From positions 9,580,001-9,644,000 of the forward strand of contig JBBMNZ010000015.1 in the NCBI GenBank assembly GCA_037954325.1: 64,000 bases of DNA. Reading direction: 5' to 3'. Under the pieces are notes generated by a model. It had not been told where the DNA came from, searched no databases, and was given only the letters and a program-made list of their open reading frames with translations. The DNA is from Fistularia commersonii. Lineage: Eukaryota; Chordata; Actinopteri; Syngnathiformes; Fistulariidae. The position numbers and the translations under genes were made by a program. Below are positions 14,300 through 26,737 of this stretch, piece by piece; the first letter of the stretch is position 1; every line of letters starts with the position of its first letter.

Positions 14300-15748
14300 C
14301 CTCATGAAGGAAGAACCTCTTTGAACGCAACACTCACATTTTCTTTTTACATGTCATAAAAGGGAAGAAGAATCAACACAAATGAAATCCGGCTCTTGAA
14401 GGTTCAAAGTTACCCCTGGCGTCATACCTTGACAGCTCGGCCGCCATCTTTGAAAGTTCGGACCCATCCAGCACAACTTGACCTCTGAATCTAGCCTCTG
14501 CAGCTAGCCTCACCTGCTAGCCTCTGCAGCTAACATATTCAGCTTGCCTCGGCTGCTAGCCTCTGCAAGCTAACCTGTTCTGATAGCCTCAGCGGCTAGC
14601 CTCTGCAAGCTAACCTATTCCACCAGCTCCTGCAAGCTAACCTATTCCGCTAGCCTCACCTGCTAGCCTCTGCAGCTAACATATTCATCTTGCCTCAGCT
14701 GCTAGCCTCTGCAATCTAACCTATTCTGATAGCCTCAGCTGCTAGACTCTGCAGCTAGCCTCTGCAAGCTAACCGATTCCGCTAGCCTCAGCTGCTAGCC
14801 TCTGCAGCTAGCCTCTGCTGCTAATAACGGCGAATCCCGAGCACCACCGAGAGCGACGGCCCGCCACAACGAAGCGGCCCGTGAAAACAAAGCTGCTTGT
14901 AAAAAGTCAAGGAATCAGGTGGACCTGCACGCATGATCGGATCGGAGGAGTTAGGAGCAGATAATCTGATATGATCGCAAGGTTGGGGATTTTTGTGTGA
15001 ACCGTCGACAAGCCACCACGTTCCTGTGGCTGAGGGGGCGGAGCCATTCCCGCGGTCACACCCAATGGCGCCCGGCTGAATTACCGCATTCTATTTTAAT
15101 TGGAACGCCATTTTTTAAGAAGCGATCGTCCTGAGGCGCATTTCACCTCAAGCTGAGGGTTCTCTTCTTTTGTGGACATTTGTTTGTTCGTTCATTCGGT
15201 CAATCATTCATTCTCCATCCCCCTATCCTGCGCACAGGATCCTCACAGCTGCCACTGAGCAAGAAGTGGCGTCGCCAACGGATCACACCACCACATATAG
15301 AAAGATGCAGGGCCTTTACGCATAATTTGTAAATTTGTTAAAATTAAAAAAAAAAATCCTATTGGTGTTGAGATATAATTTTTAAACATGTAATAATTCA
15401 TGTAATAAATATGATAAAGAACTGTAATAATAAAAATAATCATAAATAGCTGTTCTAATGCAGGATATAGCTAGTATAAATGTATGAAATTAAGCTGTAA
15501 ACCTAAGCTAGTGTCCAGGTCCACTCAGCAGGGATTAAAGGTTTAGGCCGATTCAGAATATTTAATTTTACCCTGACGTCCCCCCTCTCCCTAGGCCAGT
15601 GAGAGATCAGAACAACACACACACACACACACACACACCGCAAAAATCACAGGCAACTGGTCGCCTTGAACACACATACGCAGGGATGGGGCCCGGCCGG
15701 CATCTTTGAGACTGACAGCGCAGCGCATAGATTTGACCGATTAGCCCG

Positions 15749-15786
<38 letters not shown>

Positions 15787-16978
15787 GCACAAACACTAGA
15801 GGGGGGGGGTCTTGCAGCAGATGGTGGAGCGTCCCTCCTGGACAGTGCCACGCCCGTCTGCGGCCGCTGCGCGTTTCCTTGACAACAAATGGAAAAACTA
15901 CGACTTCGGATGAGCGAAAAAGGTGAGGAGCCACCGTTTCAAACATCATTACCCACAGAGACGTTTGTCGCAACATTTGTCGCAATCAGCCGAAGTTTGC
16001 TTTGTTGCCGTGGATCCGGGCTCGGCGAGAGTTGTGTAACACACAATGCTAATCTGCTGCAGATTAGCGCGTCCGCGACCGGGCCTGCTCCGCTAACGGT
16101 GAAACCACCCCGTCCGGACGGGAGCGAGAAGGATGAGATAATGCAAGAAAAAAAAAAAAAAAAAGATGGATGGACGGTTGCCGTGGCGATACTGGCACGG
16201 GCACGTCGACAGATAAAGGTCAGCGAGACAACAGAGGGTCTAGATGGCGGGTGGCATCTAGCGTCTCTCTCGCCCTCGCGTCACAGAGCAGGGCGTTGCT
16301 AAAGTTCTCAGGTAATCACACGCCGCAGGATGGTTTGGACGCCACGGCAACTGTATAAGGTGAGCGTCTGCATGCATTCTTCAAAACATGGACGCCCGAA
16401 ACCCGACAGTCATTGGAATGCATTTAATTGGTTTGGGTTGAGGAGCTTCCGGCGCGTGACTACAGGTAATAGACACGGCCGGAATGCGGATCGTCCTGAA
16501 GGCGCGCCGCCGGGACTCACGGGGGGGGGGGGAGTCACCCCGTCCGCATCCCTGACAAAAACAAAAACACAGCCGGCGATATTTGTTTGAATCAGCTGAT
16601 CGGGGGGTGGGGGGGTTTTGCGGTGACGCCAGCTGCGGTTACCTCAGCGCAAAAACGACCAAACTGGAATGTCTCGGGAGCCGCGGAAGAGGTGGGTCAA
16701 AATGGAGACGAAGCCACGCCGTGTTTCGCTGACTCACGAGGGGAAAAACAAAACAAAAAAAAAACAAAACAAAAAAAAAAAAGGTTGCGTTGTCGTCTCC
16801 CCTCCGCCCCGTCGCCCCGCCGACCGCCCCGGCGTCCCCTCATCCCCACGCCAAAGGAGACGGGTCGTCGCCTGAAAGTAGGTCAAGCAGGAGAGGAGGG
16901 AAAAAGCGGCGGCACGCAGAAGGGTGCCGTGGATGTTGGATGGTGGAGCTCATGGGTCGAGTGACAATCCCCCCCCAT

Positions 16979-17054
<76 letters not shown>

Positions 17055-17138
17055 TGTATGGGGGTACAGACTGTATAGCAGAGACACAAATCACATTCAC
17101 TGGCCTGTTCGTTCTTAGAATGAGATAGGAAATGCAAA

Positions 17139-17178
<40 letters not shown>

Positions 17179-17737
17179 ACGAATGTGCATTTTATTGTGT
17201 ATTTTATAAGATGAACAGATAAGGTGAGCGCCACCCCTCCAAAAACAAAATCCAAACATATTTCAAAAAAACGCGGTTTTACCGCGTTGCGGTTGTGGCT
17301 TCTCTTAACCAATCGAGCGTCTCGGAGGCTCGTCGCCATGGAGACGGCCCGCTCCTCGGAGAGGATGCGGAGCGGGGACCCGGGATCTTGCGCTCCCGCG
17401 GCCGCTGACTGTTTGTTGTGATTACTGTCGATGGGACACATAAACAGGGCGGAGGTTTGGGCTCAGCCGGGCCTGCAGCCTACGGAGGGTCGGGGATTCC
17501 GGTTTTCCGTCTAAATATCACATGTGCATGCGTACATGTACGTGTACGTGCACACACTCGTCACCCCCAAGCTTTCTGCGATTTCTGCTCGAGCATCTGA
17601 TCAAAAAAAAAAAAAAAAAAGTAAAACGAGGCCGGAGGATGGAAACCATTCCCTGCGGTGTGGCGGAGGCGAAACCGCGCCGCGCTGATGTGGCCAGCTC
17701 CTGCAAAGGGTGATCCCTTTTCAAGTATCAACACACA

Positions 17738-17775
<38 letters not shown>

Positions 17776-18180
17776 AAATAGTGTGGGAGAGAAAGGAGCA
17801 GGGAGGAGAAAGTGCATGTTTGGGGTTGGACTCGCAATCAGGCGACGGTGAGAACGGCGTGCAGAGGCAGACGGGAGTGGAGGGGAGGGGGGGGCGACCA
17901 CAAAAATGCCCGACTGCGGCCGGTGGGCTCCTGACCGACTGCTCTCCTCCCTCGCCATGTGGCCGCGGCGGGGCGGGGAAGCCATTTTTTTTTTTTTTTT
18001 TTTTTTTTCCATTTTGCTTCCTTTTCCCCGCCACACAGAAGGGGGAAATGCGCTGCAGATGTCTGGGGAGACGGCGCCAGGACCGGTGAGCGGCGGGTTC
18101 AAGAGGTGGACATCCCGCCACCACCTCCATCAAGCACCTCCACCCACATGTGCACGTCTGCTTCGCCGTCAGCGGTGGAC

Positions 18181-18223
<43 letters not shown>

Positions 18224-21200
18224 AAACGCAGACGCCATATTGGCTCGATGTCAGCCGCCGTCTGGCGTTATTTATGTTCTCTGCGCCCTCATTCGCTTTA
18301 GTGGCTCCATTAAGGTTTTTTGGGGGGGGTTTATTGATTTCAGGAGGAGCGGGACGAATTGACGTCGCTGCATAATTGCATAAATTAAGACAGCTTTAAC
18401 CCGAGCCTTGATTAGCCGATTCCCCCGACTACTTCCTGCAACCTGCAAGAGTCATCCTGTAGTAATACCTTGATAATAGCATGACCGAGGAATGTAATAG
18501 CACGGTTATAAGACGATTGGAATGACAGATAAGATCACACTTAAATGAAACGTTCTTCCCTTTTCTCAGAAATGATGAGCGGTCACTTGACAGGCGTATC
18601 CATATCTAATCTGGGAGTCCGGCATCTAAAAATCCCGAGTCTACAGTTAATCCCGCGTGAACCCCCGCCGTCGGAATAATAAATACATCAAAAAATGTAA
18701 GTTCGAGTGTCTTTTTTTTTTTCTTGATGAGACTGTCGAGCGGAGGTCTCGGATCGCCGCGGTCACCGCTTTGATCGAAACGAACCAACGTTCATTCGCT
18801 AATCAAAGGCCTTGGATTCGACTGGAGGGCCGCGGCGCATTAGCTCCCGCCGCTACGCGCTAAATATTTGATCGGGCGTGGAGAATACGCGGTGGAGGAG
18901 GCGGGGGGGACTGAGCCTATAGCTCATCAATAATATATCCAGGAAGTAACCCGGCTATTCCTATGAGACGATGCATTAAGGGTATTGGTCGGAGGTGCAG
19001 TCGGGCGAAGCAAAGGTATTTGAGGGAAGACGTGACTTGAACGCGCCGCCGTCTCCCAGGGATACCGGGCGGCGGGGAACTTGAACTGTCAGGTCGGATT
19101 AGCAGTGCGGATCCAACATGTAAACACAAAAATTCAATATGAAGACTTGAATCAAATGAGGGACGTCCTCGTATGAGGACGATGAGTTGGATCATCTCTC
19201 AGGACTATACCAAGTGCTTTTTTTCTGGGATGGAGCTGCCCAGGGGCAGGATTTACGTCCCGACATTCTGCGGCTTTTTATCAAAACAAGAGGTGCTAAC
19301 TAGCATAAACAAAAAACAAGTATGTTTTTGACTTGAATCAGATGGATTTGACCAGCTTTGCGCCGTATGGAACGTACGGACATCACCGGTGCGCAATTAG
19401 CATTGAAAGACCAGATTAGCATTGCTAGCTTCCTGGTTGAGCTTCAATGATGCACAGGAAGAAGCTGCGTCATTTGTGTTTTTTGCTTCCTTCATCTCTC
19501 TCTGATTCTTTATCCGTCAAACGGTCTAAAGCTCTCGGCTCTCCAGGCGCCGGTGAGGGTTCTAAATCCTCAGCTCCATTTTACTGTCAGAGCGCCGCCA
19601 TCGCCGAGACAAACCCGTCGCCGGAACACAAAGAAACGGAGAATGCAGAGGAGGTACTTGACCCTGATGTCGACAAACAGCTCGGCGTTTACAACATTTG
19701 TTTTAAAAATAGTCAGGTTAAGACAGAACTTGGGTGGGGCCGCTTTACTGTCTGTCATCTTAACTTTCTGTTGCGTTTTTGGACAAAAAGAATGAATTCC
19801 TTGGATTCATTAAAATCCAATTCATATGATTATATAAATGAGTTATAATTTACATTAATTTTGGATTATTTTACATTTTATTTTATCTTATTTTACTTTT
19901 TTAAATCAAATTAATGCTTTTTATGAATATCTCATTTTTAGTCATTTCTTATTTTATTCTAATTCATCTTGCTTCATTGTTTTATTCAATTTAATCCTTT
20001 TAATTTATCTTGTTTTTTCATTATTTTACTTTATTTTCATGGGTCTTGTTGTATTTTGATCAATTAATGCGATTTAATGCAATTTTATTCAATAATTAAT
20101 TTGTTGGTGTGTTATTGGATTTGATTTCACATTAGATCATACTTTCAAAAAAATATTTTTTTTCACAGTTAATACCGTGAAATTTCAGAAAACACGCCTG
20201 AGTGTAAAATGGAAGAGCCCCCATGATGTCCTCCGAACGCCCCACTTGGGATTAGTTGTGGGAGTGGGGGACGTTAATGTCTGCAACCACTTCTATCCCA
20301 TAATAACCCCCGCTTGAGATTTCCAAAAGGCACAAACATGCATTTTCCATCAGCCGCTTTTGTGCCGGGGGCCTCCAATTGTACCTGTCATACATTCAGG
20401 AGACCTCAGGGATTTTTGTTTTGGTCGCAAACGTGACTTCACCCTGTCGCACACTCTGCACATGACGGTGGAAACCAATCTCAAAAAAAAGAAAAATGTA
20501 AAGGAAAAGAGATGAAGAAGAAAGTAAAGCTGCGTTGCCACAAACCCCCGCCCTCAGCGGCAGATTGATCCAAAATTACATAATGTTACAAATTCAGCGT
20601 TCTAAATAGGAGAGTCTTCTCAGAAGTGGGCAGAATACGCCTTTTAGCTTTTCAGGAACGGCGAGCACGCTGTAATAACGGTAGGCGGCGGTCCTGTCGA
20701 CCTCACCGCCATAGAAGCCGAGAAAAGAAAAAAAAAATTGAGGGTAATGAGCGGGACAATTAGCCTGGACGCTACGTGAGCCGGGCTAATTAGGAGAAGA
20801 AAAAATAAAAAGGATAACGCATCCGCTGCTAAGTGTAATATCACCAAGCTGGATGTAACATTATGAGTAATATTAAAAATGGTGCTCCCTCCAAATGATG
20901 TATGGGGGGGGCAAAGGGGGGGGGGGGGGGGCACTCGTCCCGCGACCTTTTGACGACCTCGGCTAAAAAGAAAAAAAAAAAAAAAGAGGAAAATACAACC
21001 CGTAAATCAAAATTGATTCAGTGAAATGGGAAGAGATCGGTTTTTGGCCTCCGACTCACTGTCCGCAGGTTTGTGCGCGCGTGTGCGCGTGCGCGCACCT
21101 CTGACGAGATTACCGGTAAAGATGTGCGCTCGTGTCAGAGGTCGGCGTTCCCCTCCCACGGGCGCGCTAATGGAAAAGGCGCCCCCCCCCCCCCCCCCCC

Positions 21201-22396
21201 CCCCCCTCCATCCGTCCGCCAGATTTCTACAAATCAAATAAATTAAAAGAAACAAGCGCGCACACACATACACAAATATTGCGTAATCTCTGGTTGGATG
21301 TAAATGGGGGGGGATTAATTTTTTTTCCTGGCAAAGAACGGCCTGTCAAAGATAGAGCTGCCGTAAATAAACACTCCCGCCCTTTCCAAGGGCCAACGCT
21401 AATGCTAGTGAGCGCTAGCTGGTGAGCTAGCTCTCTTAGCCGCGCGGTCGGAAAAGTCGGATCCGCACGGTAACGGCGAATTTGATCGTGATCTTCACAC
21501 CCGCACACATTAAGACACACACGAACACACTCGGCTTGTTTTTATCGTTTCACATGTCTTGCTGAGCGTGTGTGTGCGCATATGTGTGTATGTGTGTGTG
21601 TGAGGCTGCAGGGAAAAAAAAAAAAGGGGAAGCACGAAGACGGGCGGTGAAAAGGTCATCCGTCTGCATGGAAACAAAAAGAAAATATAATGTTAAAAAA
21701 AATGTTTTCTTCCTCTTCCTTCTCTGTTTTTTGGTTTCCCTCCCCGGCCGGTGGGCCTTGAAGGAACGCCGCGTTTTTTTGTTTTTTTTTTCCCTGGCAT
21801 TTACAGCTCCGATGGAACAGCACGCAGGGAGTGGGAGATTTTTTTTCCAATCATTTTTTTTTTTTCATTTATTTTCGTAAAGGAGGGATGATCTGTTGTT
21901 TGACAGCGCGTCAGACACGGCGAGGAACCCCCCCCCCCGGGGCAATCGGGCCGGAGGAGATGAAGTTCAGCGGGTAAACTCTGGTGTCGGCTCAGATAAG
22001 ACAGCAGAGAGAAATGGGCCGCTGCGATCACTCAGACGGAAGGGCGGAGCTGAGAATTGATTTTAAACGACCTTAATCGACAAGAAACGACCTGACAATC
22101 TATTTCTGAATAAGCGCCTTTTCAGGAAATTAAAAAAAAAAAAAACATCAAAATCAGAAAATTTAGAAAATAGATCCAGAGAGGTAAAGGAAGGAAAAGA
22201 TCCAGTTGAAACTATTTTGAAAATAAACTAAAAAAAAAAAATTTTTCTCCCCCTCGCCAATATCAACCCGCTGGAATTAACAATTACATTAAAAAAAATA
22301 AAAATTAGGAAAGTGATCTGAATGTCAATTAAAAATGAAACAAAATGGATTCAAAATCTTGCATTTGAAGATGACAAATGTTTTAATGTCGGATAA

Positions 22397-22435
<39 letters not shown>

Positions 22436-24549
22436 ATGTTGTAAAATCAACCTGATAAAACAGTATTCATTCCTTGGAAGAAAAATAATCTTAAAGTTAC
22501 CTGAAAATTTTTTTTTTTTTTAATCGGTCATAATATTTCAGATAAAAATTAGAAAAAAAAAATGTAAAATTGAGGGGGGGGGATAGTTGAAAATTAGCGG
22601 GGGAAAAAATCCCGCCTCAAGCTGACTGTTTATCTCGTTGCCGTAATCCCAAAGCAAACTGCAGGTTTGAACAGGAAATGCGCAACCCCTGCATCCTCCT
22701 ATTGGCAAAAACTCCACTGAGGGCGAAGGGGGAGTTGTGGGGGGGTCGGAGGGGGGGTAATTATCATGCTGCTACTTCTGCCGTGTCAAAAGGTCAAGAG
22801 GCAACTTGAGCAACCGCGGCGACGTGTTCGCCCATCGGCCCGCGAGATAACAAACATGTCGGAGCGGATTAGCAGCCGATACTGGAAACGGACAAAAACG
22901 GAGAAGTGATGAAGGGGTATTTGTCCTAGGGGTAAAAATACACCCCCGATTCAAAACACACACACACACACACAATGCAACAGGAATAATGTCTGTGCTG
23001 GCGGAGGAAAGAGCCGGATCTAATTCGGATGCTTGCTATTAAGGCTGAGCGGCGGCAGGAAGTAGAAATAAAAGAGATGAAATGAAGGGGGGGGGGGGCT
23101 TCCGTGTGAACCCAGTTGATGGAGAGACCCCCCCCCGCCCCCCTTCATGCTCCACACCCCTCTCCGGTATCTGCTGGAAAGGGTTGAAACGCCTAGCCGG
23201 ACAAAAAAAGACGCGGCGGGGGCGGCGGCGGCGGCGGCGAGGGAGCCGAGGCGAGGCCGATCCAATTCCGGCTCGGAAGTTAAAAGCGCAGCGATAAAAG
23301 AGTCGGCGGCGCCCGCGATGCCCACGTCTTGGCGCTGATGGAGGGGGGCTTTCAATGAAAAAAATATATTAAAAAGCCCTAAAAGATGACGAATGAAATG
23401 ACCTAACGGTGTAGCTAAGAGGGTCGGGGTCAAGGGGAGAGGGGCGGGGTCAAGAGCTTCCCCGGGTTCTCATTGGATTCCAAGAAAGGAGATTTTGAGG
23501 GAAAAAATCTCGCCGTCTGTGCTTCGCTTCCGGCAGACATGGAAGTGAAAGCTGCATTTTTAGCGCCGCCGCCACCCGCTGATGGTAAGAGCGCAAACAG
23601 ACAGGAAATTGCGAATGAGACAGGAAGTCCTGGGCGTAGAAACCGGACCGAACCACTGAAGCGGGATAAAATCACGCTTTTTATCGCTGTTTTTCAAATA
23701 ACTTCTCATTGCAAACTGGCAAACAAAATTTCAAAATGAAAGTGCATTTTTTAACGGCGAAATAGACATAATTAAGACGTCGGTCCGGGTTGTCGGACGT
23801 GATCGGTAGCCGCGCCTCCCGCGACTGCGTGACAAAGATCCCCTCCCTCCGGCTATAAGAGGATTATTTCCACGCGGTCATCTCCGTCTCTGGGCCAAGA
23901 TGGCAGGAGTTTCGTTTGCGGGTCTTTGGGGGCGGAGGGCGCCACCGTTAGGGGAGCATTTGTGGGCGACAGCTTGGCTCAGAAATCGCTAATCTGCGCC
24001 CGGTAGGTGCGCCGGATTAGGCCGCAAATTATCCCGTCAGGGGGGCGTCTAGGGTTAGCGAGACGGCGAACTGGCAGAGCAAATAAGTTTAAGTGCTGAG
24101 TGTCTGCCGCAGATTCAGAAAAACTCTTAAGCCCGTCTTTCTTATAAGCCGCAGAGGAGCGTCTGCCGACGGCGGGTTTCGGGGGCTCGGAGGCTCCGCA
24201 AATTGAATTTTAAAAACGTGTCGGACGTCTGAAACTCAGCGCCGGCGTGAGCTTTTTATAATAAAATTATAGCTGCTCCAGGCCCCGGCGCTCACCCGGG
24301 GCCGGAGCATCCAAGTGGATTACACACTCAGAGCCCCATCATCTACCTGCACACGCGCAAGAACATCTAGACGTGCCGTAAAAAACTGTAAAAAGTAGAT
24401 ATATGTCTTTATAAGGCGTGTGTGTGACAGGGTGAATGGCTAAAACATAAAGCACCTGCCGGCAACTTCACCCATCCTCGTCCTGGATTTAGACACAGCC
24501 GATGCTGAAGCTGCAGTTTGTGTGTATTGCTGTTGCACACATGTGTGTA

Positions 24550-24586
<37 letters not shown>

Positions 24587-24710
24587 CCGCAGCTCTGACG
24601 CTGCTGTTGCCTGGCCCGGTGAGGTTCTCCCTTCATTGTGTGTGGAACGCCCCCCCCTTCCCATCTGGAGTGGTCTCTCCCTCTGTCCTCAGCCACAATG
24701 CCTCACTGAT

Positions 24711-24758
<48 letters not shown>

Positions 24759-24912
24759 CAGTAAGGGCTGTCAGTACAAAGACCTTTTGACGTCCGGGTG
24801 GTTCTTGGTTGTTGTTGGTGGTGGTGCCATATTGCTGCGTCCCGACCCCCCCAGCCCGCCTCCTCCCTCTGCAGCAGTCACCCCTCCGATTAATGGCAGG
24901 GCAAAGCGTTTG

Positions 24913-24945
<33 letters not shown>

Positions 24946-26737
24946 GCCTGGTTAATTGACATTAAGATCTATGATGAAAGCAAGAGGGGGCGAGAAAGAA
25001 TGTACAGTAAGGTGGAGAAGACAAGATGAACTTTTTCTGCTTCCACGTGTTTCACCTCAGCAGGAGCCTGACCGCCATTTCAGCTCACTAGACGTGTTTT
25101 TTTATTTTTTTATTTATATTGTATTTCATATTTATATCTATATTCATATTCATATTTATATTTATATTAATATTTATATTTATATCATTTAACATTTATG
25201 GCTACTATTTGAGGAAGATCATGAGAGGGAATATTTATAAACATTTTAAATTATTTAAATAAAATCAACGAATTAATTAATGAATTATTTAAAAAAATAT
25301 ATAATTTTTTGTGTTTGTTTTGGGGAGTTATCGAATGTCATAATATTCCTGAGCGGATGAGAGGGTGAATGATTGCATCCATCTTTGTGTCGTGTGGATG
25401 AGAGGATGAAGAGTTGAATGAATGAATGAATGAATGAATGAATGAATGAATGAATGAATGAATGAACGCACATTCCCGCCGTGCCTTGCGTGGCATCAAA
25501 ATCGCATCACGCAGCATCGCGTCCCGTCTACAGAAACTACAGATGCAGCCTTTCGCGACTGCTGCAATGTAGCTTTCACAGTGTGTGTGTGTGTGCGTGT
25601 GCGTGTGTGTGTGTGGGGGGGGGGGGGGGGGGTCCGCGCTCCGGACCACGTGGTTGCGCAAATGAAGACGAGGAGGTGCAGCAACACGTTCTTGGCGTGG
25701 TTGCGGTCCTGTGCACCTTTGCAAAGAGCCGTGCGTGGAAGGGGTCACGATATCCTCCTCCACGTCCGCACCGACGTGGAATCGGATCTATTGATCTATC
25801 TGTCGAGCGATCGATCGATCGATCGATCCATACACTGGTCGATCCTCGGGGGCGCGCCTTCCGATAACTCGTATCCGCGCGCGTCCACGAGGGGGAGATG
25901 CGGGGCGGCACGCGTGTCGGATCCCCCGCACCGTCCGAGCGCACCGCAACGAGATCTTCTCCAGTTTTGGTTTTTAATCTTCATTTTTTTTAACCCTTTC
26001 AGTTCGGATTAAATAATCCGAACCGGAACCGGGTCGGGATGAGGTTCTGGGAGGTTAATAACCGCAAAGGCCGTGCGTGCGTGCGTGTGCGTGTGCGTGA
26101 TAATAATAAAAGCATCTAAGTGGTGTATGTGTGTGTGTGTGTTGGGGGGGGGGGGGGTTAAGACGCGCATCGTCTTAATCCAGCTAATTCAAACCGGGTT
26201 TAAATCTGAGTGGTTTACTTACGCATCTATCCTCATATATTTAAACATTTTTCTTTTTTAATAAAAAAACACATTTCCAGCGATACGAGCTCCTCTAAGC
26301 GGAACACACACTCTTTAATTGATCGATCAGCAATTATCAGCTCCTTGTGTCAATCGCCTGATTAAATCAGCACCCGGAAAAAAAAACAAATAAAACACAC
26401 ACCCGCTCCCATTGTTCCCAGTTAAAGACATATGTGTGTGTGTGTGTGTGTGTGTCCTACCGTTGACGGTGTATCTGTCCATGTAGTTGAGGACGTTTCC
26501 GAAGCTGAGGATCCCGGCGGCGGCGGCCGGTGAGCGGCACTTGAGCAGCGCGGCTTGGAATTTGCGTCCCGGTTTGCAGGGGCGGAGGTCCGGCGGGCCG
26601 CCCTTCGCCGCCGCGGGGCTCACACTACCGGACAGCGTCCGCACCTCGTCCGGTACCGCGCCGGTGCTTCCGCCGCCGCCGCCGCCGCCACCGCCGCTGC
26701 AGCCTTCTATCTCGCATCCGTCGCTCTCCACGCACAT
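814..26737 (-). CDS. spns2: spns2, S1P exporter (5' part, 4 exons; 3' end outside window)
   Basis: Twelve-helix major facilitator protein. Spns2 exports sphingosine-1-phosphate across the plasma membrane; the zebrafish gene is needed for heart precursor migration. Coding exons read right to left: 26461-26737, 13921-13986, 3255-3391 and 814-965, giving 210 codons plus 2 nt. All junctions are GT-AG with matching phases (1, 1, 0, 2). Visible are a glycine-rich cytosolic N-terminus, the first helix with NYMDRYTVN (residues 84-92), the MFS loop motif GYLGDRFNR (128-136) and LSRGLVGIGESSYSSISP (helix 4-5 region). The start is the first ATG in frame (26735-26737); an upstream GTG in the same frame is not a credible eukaryotic start. 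The frame is still open at 814, so the remaining exons lie left of base 1. The match is closer to Spns2 than Spns1 or Spns3 (GESSYSSISPTIIGDLF). Introns are very long and repeat-filled, unlike those of its compact neighbour spns3. Confidence 0.93.
966..3254 (-). other. spns2 intron 3
   Basis: 2.3 kb. Holds CA and TA microsatellites (1319-1349, 1543-1570, 1735-1860, 1987-2016), an ATT tract near 2905 and a GGA tract at 3065-3100. An RFX-like GTTACCACGGCAAC is at 1130-1143. No further exon seen. Confidence 0.8.
3255..3391 (-). CDS. spns2: spns2 coding exon 3
   Basis: 137 nt, phase 1 to 0. Encodes VFICSFMVAAPIFGYLGDR and onwards to FIGKE, that is helix 2, the conserved MFS loop motif and helix 3. 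The acceptor tract is a CT repeat (about 3397-3416 on the plus strand as AG) followed by CCCACAG. The donor is AAAGAG|GTGTGA. Confidence 0.95.
4096..4112 (-). promoter_or_regulatory. CTCF-like motif in spns2 intron 2
   Basis: On the minus strand GACCACTAGTTGGCGCT, matching the CTCF core pattern. Confidence 0.4.
7942..7996. repeat. (GT)n microsatellite
   Basis: About 27 units in spns2 intron 2. Other clear CA/GT tracts in the spns2 introns: 1319-1349, 1987-2016, 8913-8988, 9226-9259, 11389-11430, 13091-13130, 17730-17771, 18184-18221, 24555-24586, 24713-24756. Confidence 0.97.
9599..9618. repeat. 20-bp perfect palindrome flanked by direct repeats
   Basis: ATTGATGATATATCATCAAT is its own reverse complement. 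A 14-base direct repeat ATTCACCGATTGAT starts at 9591 and again at 9616. In spns2 intron 2. Confidence 0.85.
10478..11200. mobile_element. hAT-type DNA transposon copy 1 (non-autonomous)
   Basis: The left end resembles GTCAAACTCATTTTCAC (here GTCATACTCATTTTCACA), followed by CAAAGGGCCACATGTAACGG. The right end is GGCCTTGAGTTTGACACGTG, the inverse of the terminal GTGTCAAACTCA motif. The interior matches the copy at 29657-30396 along its length, with substitutions. Any transposase frame is broken here. Confidence 0.75.
11843..11984. promoter_or_regulatory. DR1 / DR1 / RFX X-box cluster in spns2 intron 2
   Basis: GGGGTCAAAGGTCA at 11843-11856, a second looser DR1 at 11950-11962 (AGGTCAAAGGTGT on the minus strand), and GTTCCCATGGCAAC at 11971-11984, a full match to the RFX X-box GTTNCCATGGNAAC. 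All lie within 142 bases. Confidence 0.4.
12352..12592 (-). repeat. inverted copy of the interspersed repeat with internal 9-bp array
   Basis: AGAGAGACATACAACCGTTC, GTTTGGTCCGTGGGAGGAAC and ACCTTCTTGCTGTGAGGTGG are the reverse complement of the repeat. Inside, a CCCGGAGAA unit is repeated about five times with drift (12488-12532). Located in spns2 intron 2. Confidence 0.65.
13385..13475 (+). repeat. degenerate tail of the interspersed repeat
   Basis: GTGCGGCCCTGTGATTGACA followed by GGTGACCTGTGCAGGTTAAG and CCCGCCCCCTTTCTCC, then GATGACCGGCGTGGATAATG. Diverged. Confidence 0.45.
13921..13986 (-). CDS. spns2: spns2 coding exon 2
   Basis: 66-nt exon too short to stand out as an ORF. The sense strand reads TTTTCAG|GTGTGATTCG and ends CCAACAG|GTAGGT. 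It encodes GVIRDIQWHYKVSDSGIG and a few further residues, the segment after helix 1. Length and phase (1 to 1) equal spns3 exon 2 at 43606-43671, which confirms both. Confidence 0.93.
14491..14825. repeat. minisatellite rich in GCTAGC
   Basis: About 335 bases of imperfect tandem units built on GCTAGCCTCTGCAGCTAAC alternating with TATTCCGCTAGCCTCA-type linkers, giving a higher-order period near 38 bases. It lies in spns2 intron 1, about 500 bases upstream of exon 2. Confidence 0.8.
16980..17052. repeat. (CA)n, longest clean dinucleotide tract in the left half
   Basis: About 36 uninterrupted CA units, followed at 17143-17177 by a GT tract in the opposite sense. Confidence 0.98.
22389..22437. 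repeat. (AAAT)n repeat
   Basis: Twelve clean units inside spns2 intron 1. Confidence 0.9.
25413..25466. repeat. (GAAT)n repeat
   Basis: About 13 clean units in spns2 intron 1, about 1 kb before exon 1 on the minus strand. Confidence 0.95.
26432..26455. repeat. (GT)n, a CA repeat on the spns2 sense strand
   Basis: About 12 units ending five bases from the exon 1 donor (sense GTAGGACACACA). Confidence 0.98.
26461..26737 (-). CDS. spns2: spns2 coding exon 1
   Basis: 277 nt, 92 codons plus 1 nt. Encodes the cytosolic N-terminus and start of helix 1. It holds a run of eight glycines from a GGC/CGG trinucleotide repeat near 26664-26692, which is probably length-variable. The region is strongly CpG-rich, as expected near a promoter. 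The donor is CAACG|GTAGGA, and a CA repeat begins five bases into the intron on the sense strand. Confidence 0.9.

Larger units (their letters stand above)
13987..26460 (-). other. spns2 intron 1
   Basis: 12.5 kb. Contents: the GCTAGC minisatellite (14491-14825), an inverted repeat tail near 15196-15250, long CA tracts at 16-18 kb, a 26-base poly-C near 21182-21207, (AAAT)n and (GAAT)n. Stretches at 18.4-24.3 kb are fairly free of known repeats and could hold conserved noncoding elements; I cannot test that here. Confidence 0.7.

Noticed and set aside
16840..17259. Frames rich in His-Thr or Cys-Val repeats
   Set aside because: Products of (CA)n/(GT)n microsatellites; the same applies to many similar frames in the window.
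17561..18238. 225-codon minus-strand frame
   Set aside because: Mostly CA-repeat (CVCVCV) and poly-T (FFFF) translation across a spns2 intron.
19150..19190. Inverted repeat CGTCCTC / GAGGACG as microRNA precursor
   Set aside because: The stem is only about seven pairs, far too short for a pre-miRNA.
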